Origin: an uncultured Clostridia bacterium
Lineage (GTDB): Bacteria; Bacillota; Clostridia; Oscillospirales; CAG-272
NCBI GenBank assembly: GCA_946407735.1
Contig: CAMJPL010000003.1
Location: 1-64,000 of the forward strand
Length of the DNA: 64,000 bases
Reading direction: 5' to 3'
Part shown: positions 17,250 through 25,007 of the stretch, piece by piece
How positions within the stretch are numbered: the first letter of the stretch is position 1
Layout of the letters: the number at the start of each line of letters is the position of its first letter
Notes under the pieces: generated by a model
Seen by the model: only the letters and a program-made list of their open reading frames with translations
Databases searched by the model: none
Told to the model about the DNA's origin: nothing
Program-made: the position numbers and the translations under genes

Positions 17250-18656
17250 TCATCTGAAGCTTTCGTCCAGCTTAAGGAGCATGTAGGCGAGGATCGCCGA
17301 TGCCTCGGCGACGCCGTCTATAGGTACGTTCTCGTCCGGCTGGTGACAGAGCCCGTGTCCGGCGGGGAGGGTGAAGGGCGCCTGCCTGTCGGTGGAAGCG
17401 CCCATCGTAAAGGCGTTTTTCAGGTATTTTGCGTATGTGCCGCCTCCGTTCACGCAGCATACGTCGTCCGGGAAGCCGGTGCACTCGGAATACGCCTTCA
17501 TCAGCAGGCGGAGGATCTTATTGTCCTTCGGGACGGCGTATCCGGGGCTGTCGTGGATGAGCTCGAAATCGTACCCTATCGAATCGAGGCGGCTCGTGAT
17601 CTTCGATATCATCTCGGCGCTGTCGACCGAGCTTCCGTATCTTATGTCGAATGAGAGCGTCAGCCGTCCGTCCCGCATCTTCGCTACGCCGTTAGATATC
17701 GTCAGCCTTCCGAAATCGGGATCGTCGTTCTCTATGCCGAAGCCCTCGCCGTAGCTTCCTTTCAGCGAGGCTGTATCGGCGAGCCTTTTTCTGTCCCTTT
17801 CCGATATGTACGGGCAGGCGGAGAGCTTTTCGGCCATAAGGAAGGCCGCGTTCAGCGATCCGTCTGGAGCCGCGGCGTGCTTTGATATGCCGTTCGCCGT
17901 TATTACGACGCCGTCTGAGCGGTCGAGCTCAAACCGGCTGTCACCCGAAAGGAACCCTCCGTCAAAATCGTCGGCGCTGATACGCGTCTTCACCTGACCG
18001 AGGATTATGTTCAGCGCCTCTCCGCCGCTGAAATCGGTGATATTGTCAAACGGCTCTCTCGCGTGAGCCCAGAATCTCATGATCCCCTTTTCTCCCCTGA
18101 ATATCGGGAAGCCCGAGTCGGGGATAAGGGAGATGTCGGGCATCGGCTGTTCCTTCTTGTAATTTGCCAGATCCTTCATGCCGGTCTCCTCGTTCGATCC
18201 GGTGAACAGGATGACGCGCGAGTTAAATCCGGGGCAGAGGTCCCTTATCGCCGACACAGCCATGAGAGAGGCGATCACGCTGCATTTGTTGTCGGACGAG
18301 CCGCGTCCGAACATGAATCCGTCGATGACATCGCCGGAAAACGGCGCCGCCATCGTCCACTTGTCATCTACCGGGACAACGTCGGCGTGGGAGAATACGC
18401 CGATGTTCCTGTCGCCCTTTCCGCTGTATGACAGCAGATATCCGCTGTCGGCGTGAAGCTCGGTTTCAAATCCGTTCTCTGAGTATATCTTTTCGGCTTC
18501 GATCAGGGCGTCGGCGCATCCTCTGCCGAACGGGGCGTGAGGCTCGGGATCGGAGCGTACCGAAGGGACGCGGACAAGCCTTCTGAGGGCCTCGGTGAGA
18601 TAATCCCTGCGTTCGTTTATATAGCCGGTGAGCTTTGAGTATATCTTGTCGTCCAT
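17250..18656 (-). CDS. M20 family dipeptidase (PepV/Sapep-like)
   Basis: 468 residues. The metal site is seen in FSHADVVPVDDKW at about residue 92, GRGSSDNKCSV near 124 and NEETGMKDL near 160, with a late ligand in the HQPDENVPIDG region near 445. The length and the PDSGFPIF segment fit the PepV/Sapep branch that cleaves dipeptides with two zinc or manganese ions in the cytoplasm. It is downstream of the SIS gene on the same strand (51 bp gap), so probably in one operon. With the Opp transporter 5 kb away it would complete peptide use. Confidence 0.93.
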   Translation of the reverse strand: MDDKIYSKLTGYINERRDYLTEALRRLVRVPSVRSDPEPHAPFGRGCADALIEAEKIYSENGFETELHADSGYLLSYSGKGDRNIGVFSHADVVPVDDKWTMAAPFSGDVIDGFMFGRGSSDNKCSVIASLMAVSAIRDLCPGFNSRVILFTGSNEETGMKDLANYKKEQPMPDISLIPDSGFPIFRGEKGIMRFWAHAREPFDNITDFSGGEALNIILGQVKTRISADDFDGGFLSGDSRFELDRSDGVVITANGISKHAAAPDGSLNAAFLMAEKLSACPYISERDRKRLADTASLKGSYGEGFGIENDDPDFGRLTISNGVAKMRDGRLTLSFDIRYGSSVDSAEMISKITSRLDSIGYDFELIHDSPGYAVPKDNKILRLLMKAYSECTGFPDDVCCVNGGGTYAKYLKNAFTMGASTDRQAPFTLPAGHGLCHQPDENVPIDGVAEASAILAYMLLKLDESFR

Positions 18657-18707
18657 CTTGCTTTCTCCGTCAAAGCGGGCGCTTTTCTATCTGAAAGATC
18701 GTTTTTT

Positions 18708-19439
18708 TCACAGCGGTTTTATTATCGGCTTGTATTTTTCGATTATCCCGGCGTTTTTCGCGTCGCCGCCGATAGTGTTCGCCGACGCGAATATCTCCGG
18801 CTCGGCCGTCTCGGACGCGATCTCGACCGCGCGGCAGACGATCGCCTCCATTATCATGGCGCCGATGACGGTCGATGTAGGTCCCGTCATCGTCCCGTTT
18901 ATCTCCACCGCCGCGTCGCCGTAGCAGCCCTTGTTGTCGATCACGACGTCGCAGACGTCCATCAGCTTGAGCCCCTTCGGATGGCGGGAGATCATCTTCG
19001 AGCTGTGCGTCACGTTCGTTATGCAGATCGTCTTGAGCCCTCTTTTCCCGGCTTCCTCGGCCATCTCGATGGCCACGGTGTTGCACCCGGAGTTGGAGAA
19101 GAGGAACAGCACCCCGCCGCATTTTACGGCGTCGATATCGTCGAGCAGGGCCGACGCGAGCCCTGATATCCGCTCGAGGGCGCTGCTGCGAGCGGCGGCC
19201 TTGTGAAGCATGAGCGAATCCTCGAGGATCGGGTATACCCTCGCGATCCCCCCGGCACGGTAGAAGATCTCCTCGGCGAGGATATGCGAGTGCCCGGTGC
19301 CGAAGGTAAAGACGTAGCCGCCGCTGACAAGCGCATCCGCCGTCAGGGAGGCGGCCTTCTCGATCATATCCGACTGCGTCGACTCAACGCCGTCGATCAG
19401 ACTTTTTACGATGCTGATGTATCTTTCCGAAGCTTTCAT
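18708..19439 (-). CDS. SIS-domain sugar isomerase-like protein (UPF0309)
   Basis: 243 residues. The phosphosugar-binding SIS fold is shown by GGYVFTFGTGHSHILAEE (about residues 40-57), LFLFSNSGCNTVAIEMA near 118, and CDVVIDNKGCYGD near 165. It matches the UPF0309 group, usually placed near sugar-phosphate or amino-sugar genes; the exact reaction is not known. AAAGGATGACATC precedes the ATG. It begins 95 bp from the divergent ceramidase-like gene and leads an operon with the M20 dipeptidase. Confidence 0.9.
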   Translation of the reverse strand: MKASERYISIVKSLIDGVESTQSDMIEKAASLTADALVSGGYVFTFGTGHSHILAEEIFYRAGGIARVYPILEDSLMLHKAAARSSALERISGLASALLDDIDAVKCGGVLFLFSNSGCNTVAIEMAEEAGKRGLKTICITNVTHSSKMISRHPKGLKLMDVCDVVIDNKGCYGDAAVEINGTMTGPTSTVIGAMIMEAIVCRAVEIASETAEPEIFASANTIGGDAKNAGIIEKYKPIIKPL

Positions 19440-19475
19440 GATGTCATCCTTTCGATGTGATATTTCGGCCTGTAC

Positions 19476-19504
19476 TTGACTTTATGAAGATGAAATGATA
19501 TAAT
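19476..19504 (+). promoter_or_regulatory. Extended -10 promoter of the ceramidase-like operon
   Basis: TTGACT at 19476-19481, 17 bp, TATAAT at 19499-19504 preceded by TGA. The start codon follows about 30 bp downstream. Confidence 0.9.
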
Positions 19505-19534
19505 AATACTATAAAATCCGGAGGGAAACCAATA

Positions 19535-20824
19535 ATGTCAGAGATAAGATTCGGCTTCGCCGATAATGTGATAACGCCTGAGCTGAACGGCAATTTCCTT
19601 GACGGCTACGGATTCAGGCTCAGCCCCGCAGAGTCGATACGCGACGATCTTCACGCCAAGGCCATGGCGGTGCTGTCGGGAGACGTAACGCACCTCATAT
19701 TCAGCATAGATCTGATCGGGCTTACCGAGTACACATACGGGCTCGTCGCCGGGAACATATCGGCCGGGACGGGCGTGCCGAAGGAGAGGATCGCTCTCAG
19801 CTTCATTCACACCCATTCGGCTCCCGCCGTCGGGACGCTCGCCGACGTGTCGGTGAATATGGACTATATAGCCTATGTCGCCGACCGCTGCATCGACGCC
19901 GCGAAAAGAGCGGTTTCGAGAGCCGTACCGTGCTCGGTCATGACAGCCGTGCTGCCGGAGGAGCTGAAGCATATAAAGAACCGCCGCGGACGCGACCCGA
20001 TCGACCGCAGGATCAAGGCGGCTGCGTTCAGGGACGCTGACGGAGAGCTTAAAGGCGTCATCTGCTCGGCGTCATGCCACGCCGTGATCAACACGAAGCC
20101 CGCGGTCTCGGCCGACTGGCTGAGCGTCCTCAACCGCGTATCGACTGACGGCGTCCCGTATCTCTTCCTGCAGGGAAGGGGAGCCGACATCAACCCGACG
20201 ATGGGAGAGGATCTCGACGACGAGACGCTGATTGAAACGCTCGGATCGGAGCTCGCCGATCCGGTCGTAAGCTTCGCACACAGCGGCAGCGGCGAAGGCT
20301 TCAAACCCGCAGAAGGGAAGGTAAGATCGCTATACGAGTATGTGACCGTCCCCATGAAGCCGCTCGGAGACATGAGCGCGATGGACGCGAAGATAAAGGC
20401 GGCTGAAAACGAGTATTTCAGCGCGGCAGATCCGGTAGACCGTCACTTCGCCCTTCGCGAGCTGCAGTATCAGAGACAGCGCAGGGAGATGCAGAGGAAG
20501 GGCGAGACGCAGGACCTCACCGTGCCGATGCAGTATTTCGCCGTCGGCGATTCGCTGCTCTTCTGCTTCGTGCCCTTCGAGATGATGACGCTCGTCGGGG
20601 ATCACATAGAGGGATCGGCTGCAGATAAGGGCTGGAGGGCCGATCAGATATATGCCCTCGGGTACTCGAATTATGTGAACGGCTATCTTTCCTCAAAGGA
20701 AGAATTCCCGTTCGGAGGGTATGAGGTCTCCGGCGCGGCTCACTGGTACGGCGTGTCCGAGACCTGCGCAGAGAGCGCCGACGCGGTCATCGGATGGTTC
20801 GACAAGAATACGGCAAAGAGATGA
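19535..20824 (+). CDS. Neutral/alkaline ceramidase-like hydrolase
   Basis: 429 residues. It resembles the N-terminal catalytic domain of neutral/alkaline non-lysosomal ceramidases: N-terminal FADNVITPE, then LIFSIDLIG, and the metal-ligand segment SFIHTHSAPAVG near residue 92, with CHAVINTKP near 180. Ceramidases cut the amide bond of ceramide, but the bacterial family is broad and many members lack a signal peptide as here, so a cytoplasmic amidase on another substrate is possible. GGAGGG lies about 10 bp before the ATG. Its stop overlaps the start of the next gene by ATGA. Confidence 0.85.
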   Translation: MSEIRFGFADNVITPELNGNFLDGYGFRLSPAESIRDDLHAKAMAVLSGDVTHLIFSIDLIGLTEYTYGLVAGNISAGTGVPKERIALSFIHTHSAPAVGTLADVSVNMDYIAYVADRCIDAAKRAVSRAVPCSVMTAVLPEELKHIKNRRGRDPIDRRIKAAAFRDADGELKGVICSASCHAVINTKPAVSADWLSVLNRVSTDGVPYLFLQGRGADINPTMGEDLDDETLIETLGSELADPVVSFAHSGSGEGFKPAEGKVRSLYEYVTVPMKPLGDMSAMDAKIKAAENEYFSAADPVDRHFALRELQYQRQRREMQRKGETQDLTVPMQYFAVGDSLLFCFVPFEMMTLVGDHIEGSAADKGWRADQIYALGYSNYVNGYLSSKEEFPFGGYEVSGAAHWYGVSETCAESADAVIGWFDKNTAKR

Positions 20825-21156
20825 ATATACAGATATTCGGGACAAAGAAAAGCGCGGATACGAGAAAAGCCGAGCGCTTTTTCAAGGAGCGGAGGATCAG
20901 GTTCCAGTTCATAGATCTCTCCGATAAGGGCATCAGCCGGGGCGAGCTTACGTCCGTCATCAGCGCCGTTGGCGGCATCGACAGTCTGATAGATGACAAA
21001 GACGCCGATTTCGCCGCGCTTATGAGCGTACTCGTGCCCGAGCAGAAGATCGACAAGCTGCTTGAGCGTCAGGACGCCATCATTCAGCCGATAGTAAGGA
21101 ACGGCAGGGCGGCGACCGTCGGGTATCAGCCGGAGATTTGGAAAGGCTGGCAGTGA
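20821..21156 (+). CDS. ArsC/Spx-family protein without catalytic cysteine
   Basis: 111 residues starting at ATG 20821, which overlaps the TGA of the ceramidase-like gene (ATGA), a sign of coupled translation. The thioredoxin-like ArsC fold is clear: MNIQIFGTKKSADTRKAERFF, FQFIDLSDKG, and the C-terminal PIVRNGRAATVGY. In the family a cysteine (or selenocysteine) stands where this protein has Ser11, codon AGC. It should therefore not act as an arsenate or disulfide reductase by the usual route and may be regulatory, as Spx is, or inactive. An upstream in-frame start at 20794 is less likely. Confidence 0.88.
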   Translation: MNIQIFGTKKSADTRKAERFFKERRIRFQFIDLSDKGISRGELTSVISAVGGIDSLIDDKDADFAALMSVLVPEQKIDKLLERQDAIIQPIVRNGRAATVGYQPEIWKGWQ

Positions 21157-21181
21157 AGTGCCAATAGGGGAGAGAAAAAGC

Positions 21182-21976
21182 ATGACTGTTTTAAAAGATA
21201 TCGCCTACGGCGGGCATGAAAGGCAGAGGCTGGACCTGTGTCTTCCGTCCTGCGATACTCACGGGCTGATCCTGTTCATTCACGGCGGCGCATGGATCGC
21301 CGGGGACAAGTGCGGGTATGAGGATGAGCTTGAGCTCTGGGGCGGCAGGGGCTATGCCGCGGCGGCGATGAATTATCATTATCTGTCGCCGGAATACCAT
21401 ATGGATACGCTGCTTTGCGACATCACAGCCGCTCTTGCGAAGATAAAGAGCACAGCCGCGGAAAACGGCTTCGGTCTCACCGGCGTCCTGCTCACCGGGA
21501 CTTCCGCCGGAGGGCATCTGTCGCTTTTGTACGCCTATTCGATGGCAGAAACGGCTCCGATAAGACCGGCGTGCGTCATCGACTACTGCGGCCCGACGCT
21601 TCTCACCGACAAGGGGCTTCTGTATGATACGCCGAAGAACCATCCGCCGGTCCAGCAGTGGATCGACATATTCACATGGCTGACGGGGACAGATTTTTCC
21701 GAGGAAAATACGGAAAAGATCCTCCCCGTGCTTGACCGGTATTCCCCGGTATCTCACATAACCCCTTCATCGGTGCCGACCGTGATCTGTCACGGACAGA
21801 AGGACGACGTCGTGCCGTTCTCGAATGCCGTCGCCCTTAGAGACCGGCTCGAAAGCTGCGGCGTCGAGTATGTTTTCCTCCAGATGCCGCAGGCCGGTCA
21901 CGGGCTTGAGCAGAAGGAGATATACGAGGAATCGAAAATGCTGTTCGGCATCTACGCCGAGAGATTTCTGAGGTAA
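21182..21976 (+). CDS. Alpha/beta hydrolase (esterase)
   Basis: 264 residues from ATG 21182, chosen because AGGGGAG lies 8 bp upstream (a GTG at 21158 has none). It has the oxyanion-hole motif LFIHGGAWIAGDK, the nucleophile elbow GTSAGG, an acid in GQKDDVVPF and the catalytic His in AGHGLEQ. This is the pattern of the hormone-sensitive-lipase/BD-FAE-like carboxylesterases that remove acyl groups from small esters or acetylated sugars. It is third in the operon with the ceramidase-like and ArsC-like genes (25 bp gap) and ends at a terminator. Confidence 0.92.
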   Translation: MTVLKDIAYGGHERQRLDLCLPSCDTHGLILFIHGGAWIAGDKCGYEDELELWGGRGYAAAAMNYHYLSPEYHMDTLLCDITAALAKIKSTAAENGFGLTGVLLTGTSAGGHLSLLYAYSMAETAPIRPACVIDYCGPTLLTDKGLLYDTPKNHPPVQQWIDIFTWLTGTDFSEENTEKILPVLDRYSPVSHITPSSVPTVICHGQKDDVVPFSNAVALRDRLESCGVEYVFLQMPQAGHGLEQKEIYEESKMLFGIYAERFLR

Positions 21977-21993
21977 ATCATCATCGCTTGTTT

Positions 21994-22031
21994 CGGGCAG
22001 AGAGCCGCTTCCGGCGGCATCTGCCCGTTTT
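21994..22031. terminator. Convergent terminator
   Basis: CGGGCAGA and TCTGCCCG enclose a GC-rich inner stem (GCCGC..GCGGC) and are followed by TTTTT on the plus strand. It lies between convergent genes. Confidence 0.85.
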
Positions 22032-22035
22032 TATA

Positions 22036-22383
22036 TCAGTGCAGGAATATCCAGGCGATAACGACCAGGGCGGTGAGTATGAGGATCACCGGGCCGAAGA
22101 CGAGCATGGCCGACAGTATCATCGCCGGAAGATCGCCTTTTTCCAGCTCTATCTTTTTCTCATCAGGCCTTTCTCTATCTTTCGGATCATCGCCGCGCCG
22201 GTCATCGGTCTCTGATAAGGCGGCGATGTTTTCGGCGTCATCCGGGCTTACGTCCGGCACGGCTCCGTCCGGCGCGGCGTCGGACGGAGGAGGATCGGAT
22301 TTGTTTTTCTTATTCTGATCTTCAAGGTACAGACGGTTGTTTTCCCGCATGAGATCGAAGGCCTTGTCGAGCTTTTTTCCCAT
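22036..22383 (-). CDS. Small tail-anchored membrane protein
   Basis: 115 residues. The N-terminal 85 residues are highly charged and disordered-looking (Asp/Pro/Lys-rich, with DPPPSDAAPDGAV), and residues 88-113 form one hydrophobic helix (LPAMILSAMLVFGPVILILTA start) ending IFLH. No family is recognised. It lies 69 bp after oppF on the same strand, beyond a hairpin, so it may be expressed by partial read-through of the opp operon. Confidence 0.65.
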   Translation of the reverse strand: MGKKLDKAFDLMRENNRLYLEDQNKKNKSDPPPSDAAPDGAVPDVSPDDAENIAALSETDDRRGDDPKDRERPDEKKIELEKGDLPAMILSAMLVFGPVILILTALVVIAWIFLH

Positions 22384-22416
22384 TCTGTCCTTTCCCGCCG
22401 GGATCCCGGCGAAAAT

Positions 22417-22448
22417 CGGGAGGCGAATCCGCAGGAAAACGCCTCCCG
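22417..22448 (-). terminator. Hairpin ending the opp operon
   Basis: CGGGAGGCG / CGCCTCCCG arms with a 14-nt loop directly after the oppF stop at 22453; the T-run on the minus strand is short. A further palindrome GCCGGGATCCCGGC lies at 22397-22410. Confidence 0.65.
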
Positions 22449-22452
22449 TATG

Positions 22453-23991
22453 TCATTTGTCTATCCGTTTGTCTTCGATGCCGCCGAGGATATGATGGCA
22501 GGCGACGAAGTGGTTCGGGCGCGCTTCGACCAGCTCCGGCGTTATTTTGGTGCATACGTCGGTGCAGTATTTGCATCTGGTGTGGAATTTGCAGCCCTGA
22601 GGCGGATTTACTGGAGAAGGTATGTCGCCCTCAAGGATCACCAGCTCGCGGTTGTCGTCGACGTTGGTGGTGGGGATGGCCGAAAGAAGCGCTTCGGTGT
22701 ATGGGTGCATCGGATGATCGAAGAGCTCCTGCGAGTCGGACAGCTCGACGATGTTTCCGAGATACATGACGCCTATGCGGTCGGAGATATACTTTACGAC
22801 CGAGAGGTCATGCGTTATGAAGAGATATGTGAGATTGTTCTTTTCCTTGAGATCCTGCAGCAGATTGATGATCTGCGACTGGATCGAAACGTCGAGAGCC
22901 GAGACCGCCTCGTCGCAGATTACGAATTTCGGCGATGTCGACAGAGCTCTCGCGATGCCGATCCTCTGGCGCTGACCGCCGGAGAACTGATGCGGGTATC
23001 TGTGGATGAAATACGGCGCGAGACCGCACATCTCCATGATTTTCAATACCTCATCCTTGAGCCTCGGGCTGTTTTTCCTGAAATAGCCGTGAGCCTCCAT
23101 GCCCTCGCCGATGATCTGGCCGACCGTCATGCGGGGGTTGAGGGAAGAGTAGGGATCCTGGAAGATGAGCTGCAGATCGCTGCGCAGCTCGCGCATCTCT
23201 TCAGTCGTGAGGCGGGCGAGGTCGATACCGCCGTCGCGGTGAGCCTCGTGCTTCTGGAATTCAGGGTCGGCGGAGTACTTTGCCCGAAGCTGATTCACCT
23301 CGGCGTGAGCGGCGGTGAGCTCTTTTTTCAGTTCGGCCAGCTGGTCGTCGATGGCCTTGACCTTCGCTTTTCTCCCGGCGATCTTCAAGTCAGAGTTCTT
23401 TCCGTTTTCCTTTTCGTACTCGGCGTCGGCAAGCGCCGATTCGGCGGCGAGCTTTTTCGCGTTCAGTTCTCTGTTCTTGCGGGCGAGTTTGTAGACGTTC
23501 ATGTAGGCGTTCTGGATGCTCTCGGTATCGTCGACCGCCGCGAAGCCGCCGAAGATATTGGCGATGAGCATGTACATGGCGTCTGCGTCGCGCTTGGCCT
23601 GTCTGAGCTCCTCGTGCTTTTCGCTCTTCTCGTTTTCGGGGCAGCTGTCGAAAGCCTCCTGCGCCGCGTCCCTCTTCTCTATGAGCTTTTTCAGCTGGGC
23701 CTTTTTATGAGGGAGATGCAGTATCGTGTCCTTGACATAGCTCGGCGCGAGATCGTCGAGCGAGCGGCCGTAATACATGGTCTGCCCGTCCGTCTGACGG
23801 TACAGCTCGAGGATCGTCCGCCCGAATGTCGACTTGCCGCATCCGCTCTCGCCGACGAGACCGAGAGTTTCGCCCTCGTATATATTGACGTCGATGCCGT
23901 CGTTGGCTTTGACGTACATCCCCTTCTTCTTGAGAGGGAAGTACTGCTTGAGGTTTGTTATCTTTAAGAGAACCTTCTTATTGTCCGCCAT
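22453..23991 (-). CDS. oppF: Oligopeptide ABC transporter ATP-binding protein OppF with helical insertion
   Basis: 512 residues, much longer than the usual 310-350. The ATPase core is complete: Walker A GESGCGKST at 47-55, Q-loop FQDPYSSLNPR near 278, signature FSGGQRQR at 336-343, Walker B VICDE at 357-361, and H-loop THD near 394. The extra length is a charged, coiled-coil-like insertion at about residues 85-265 between Walker A and the Q-loop. The C-terminal OppD/F domain contains four cysteines at 467, 473, 476 and 480, as in homologs where they can hold an iron-sulfur cluster. It powers peptide import with OppD and overlaps oppD by 14 bp. Confidence 0.95.
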   Translation of the reverse strand: MADNKKVLLKITNLKQYFPLKKKGMYVKANDGIDVNIYEGETLGLVGESGCGKSTFGRTILELYRQTDGQTMYYGRSLDDLAPSYVKDTILHLPHKKAQLKKLIEKRDAAQEAFDSCPENEKSEKHEELRQAKRDADAMYMLIANIFGGFAAVDDTESIQNAYMNVYKLARKNRELNAKKLAAESALADAEYEKENGKNSDLKIAGRKAKVKAIDDQLAELKKELTAAHAEVNQLRAKYSADPEFQKHEAHRDGGIDLARLTTEEMRELRSDLQLIFQDPYSSLNPRMTVGQIIGEGMEAHGYFRKNSPRLKDEVLKIMEMCGLAPYFIHRYPHQFSGGQRQRIGIARALSTSPKFVICDEAVSALDVSIQSQIINLLQDLKEKNNLTYLFITHDLSVVKYISDRIGVMYLGNIVELSDSQELFDHPMHPYTEALLSAIPTTNVDDNRELVILEGDIPSPVNPPQGCKFHTRCKYCTDVCTKITPELVEARPNHFVACHHILGGIEDKRIDK

Positions 23992-24997
23992 TCTTGCGAG
24001 CCTCCTTGTCGGGATAGAAGCACCGTATCTCCTGAGTGTCGGATATGCGGGTCATTTTCGGCTCTTCGCCGCGGCATCTGTCGGTCGCGTATTTGCAGCG
24101 CGGCGCGAATTTGCAGCCCTTCGGAAGATCGAGCGGATGAGGTACCGAGCCGGGAATGGCTTCAAGGCGCTGATTGGCAGGCGTGTCGAGGCGCGGGATC
24201 GATACCATGAGCCCTTCGGTGTAAGGATGGGAATATCTGGTCTTCGGATCGAACAGGACCTTCGCCGGGACGCGCTCGACGACCTGTCCGCAGTACATGA
24301 CCGCGACATAGTCGGCCATCTGGTTGATGACGCCGAGATCGTGAGTGATGAACAGTATGCTGGTGCCGAACTCCTTCTTCAGATCGTTCATCAGCCTCAG
24401 CACCTGCGCCTGGATCGTCACGTCGAGAGCCGTCGTCGGCTCGTCGGCGATGAGCAGCTTGGGACGGCAGGCGAGGGCCATGGCTATCATGACGCGCTGG
24501 CGCATACCGCCGGATAGCTGATGCGGATACTGCTTGACGACGATCTCGGGGTTCGGTATCTTTACGTCGCGCAGGATCTCGACCGACTTTTTGGCCGCCT
24601 GCTTCTTGTCCATGTTCTGATGGACGATGAAGACCTCGGACAGCTGCTTCTCTATCGTGAATACCGGGTTGAGCGAGGTCATCGGCTCCTGGAAGATGAC
24701 CGAGATCTCGTTGCCGCGGACCTCGTACATCTCGTCCATCGAGATCTTGGTAAGATCTCTGCCGTTGAAGATTATCTCGCCGCTGTCGATATAGCCGTTG
24801 CCGTCGAGCAGACGGAGGATGCTCATCGCCGATACGCTCTTGCCGGAGCCTGATTCGCCGACTATGCCGAGGGTCTCGCCCTCGCGGACACTGTATGAGG
24901 TGTTGTTGACCGCCTTCACGACGCCGCGGCGGGTGGTGAAGAAGGTATGGAGGTCCTTGACTTCAAGAAGGTATTTTTTATCGCTTGTTTCTGACAT
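23978..24997 (-). CDS. oppD: Oligopeptide ABC transporter ATP-binding protein OppD
   Basis: 339 residues, normal length. Walker A GESGSGKS at 48-55, Q-loop [10 protein letters not shown] near 103, signature LSGGMRQR near 161, Walker [13 protein letters not shown] near 181 and H-loop THDLG near 217, then the C-terminal Opp/Dpp domain with [14 protein letters not shown]. It pairs with OppF on the cytoplasmic side of OppB/OppC. The gene begins 10 bp after oppC and overlaps oppF by 14 bp, so the two ATPases are likely translated together. Confidence 0.97.
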   Translation of the reverse strand: MSETSDKKYLLEVKDLHTFFTTRRGVVKAVNNTSYSVREGETLGIVGESGSGKSVSAMSILRLLDGNGYIDSGEIIFNGRDLTKISMDEMYEVRGNEISVIFQEPMTSLNPVFTIEKQLSEVFIVHQNMDKKQAAKKSVEILRDVKIPNPEIVVKQYPHQLSGGMRQRVMIAMALACRPKLLIADEPTTALDVTIQAQVLRLMNDLKKEFGTSILFITHDLGVINQMADYVAVMYCGQVVERVPAKVLFDPKTRYSHPYTEGLMVSIPRLDTPANQRLEAIPGSVPHPLDLPKGCKFAPRCKYATDRCRGEEPKMTRISDTQEIRCFYPDKEARKNGGQ

Positions 24998-25007
24998 AAC
25001 AGCCTCC

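Noticed and set aside
22450-23967. 505-codon plus-strand open frame
   Set aside because: Complement of oppF, whose Walker motifs are certain.
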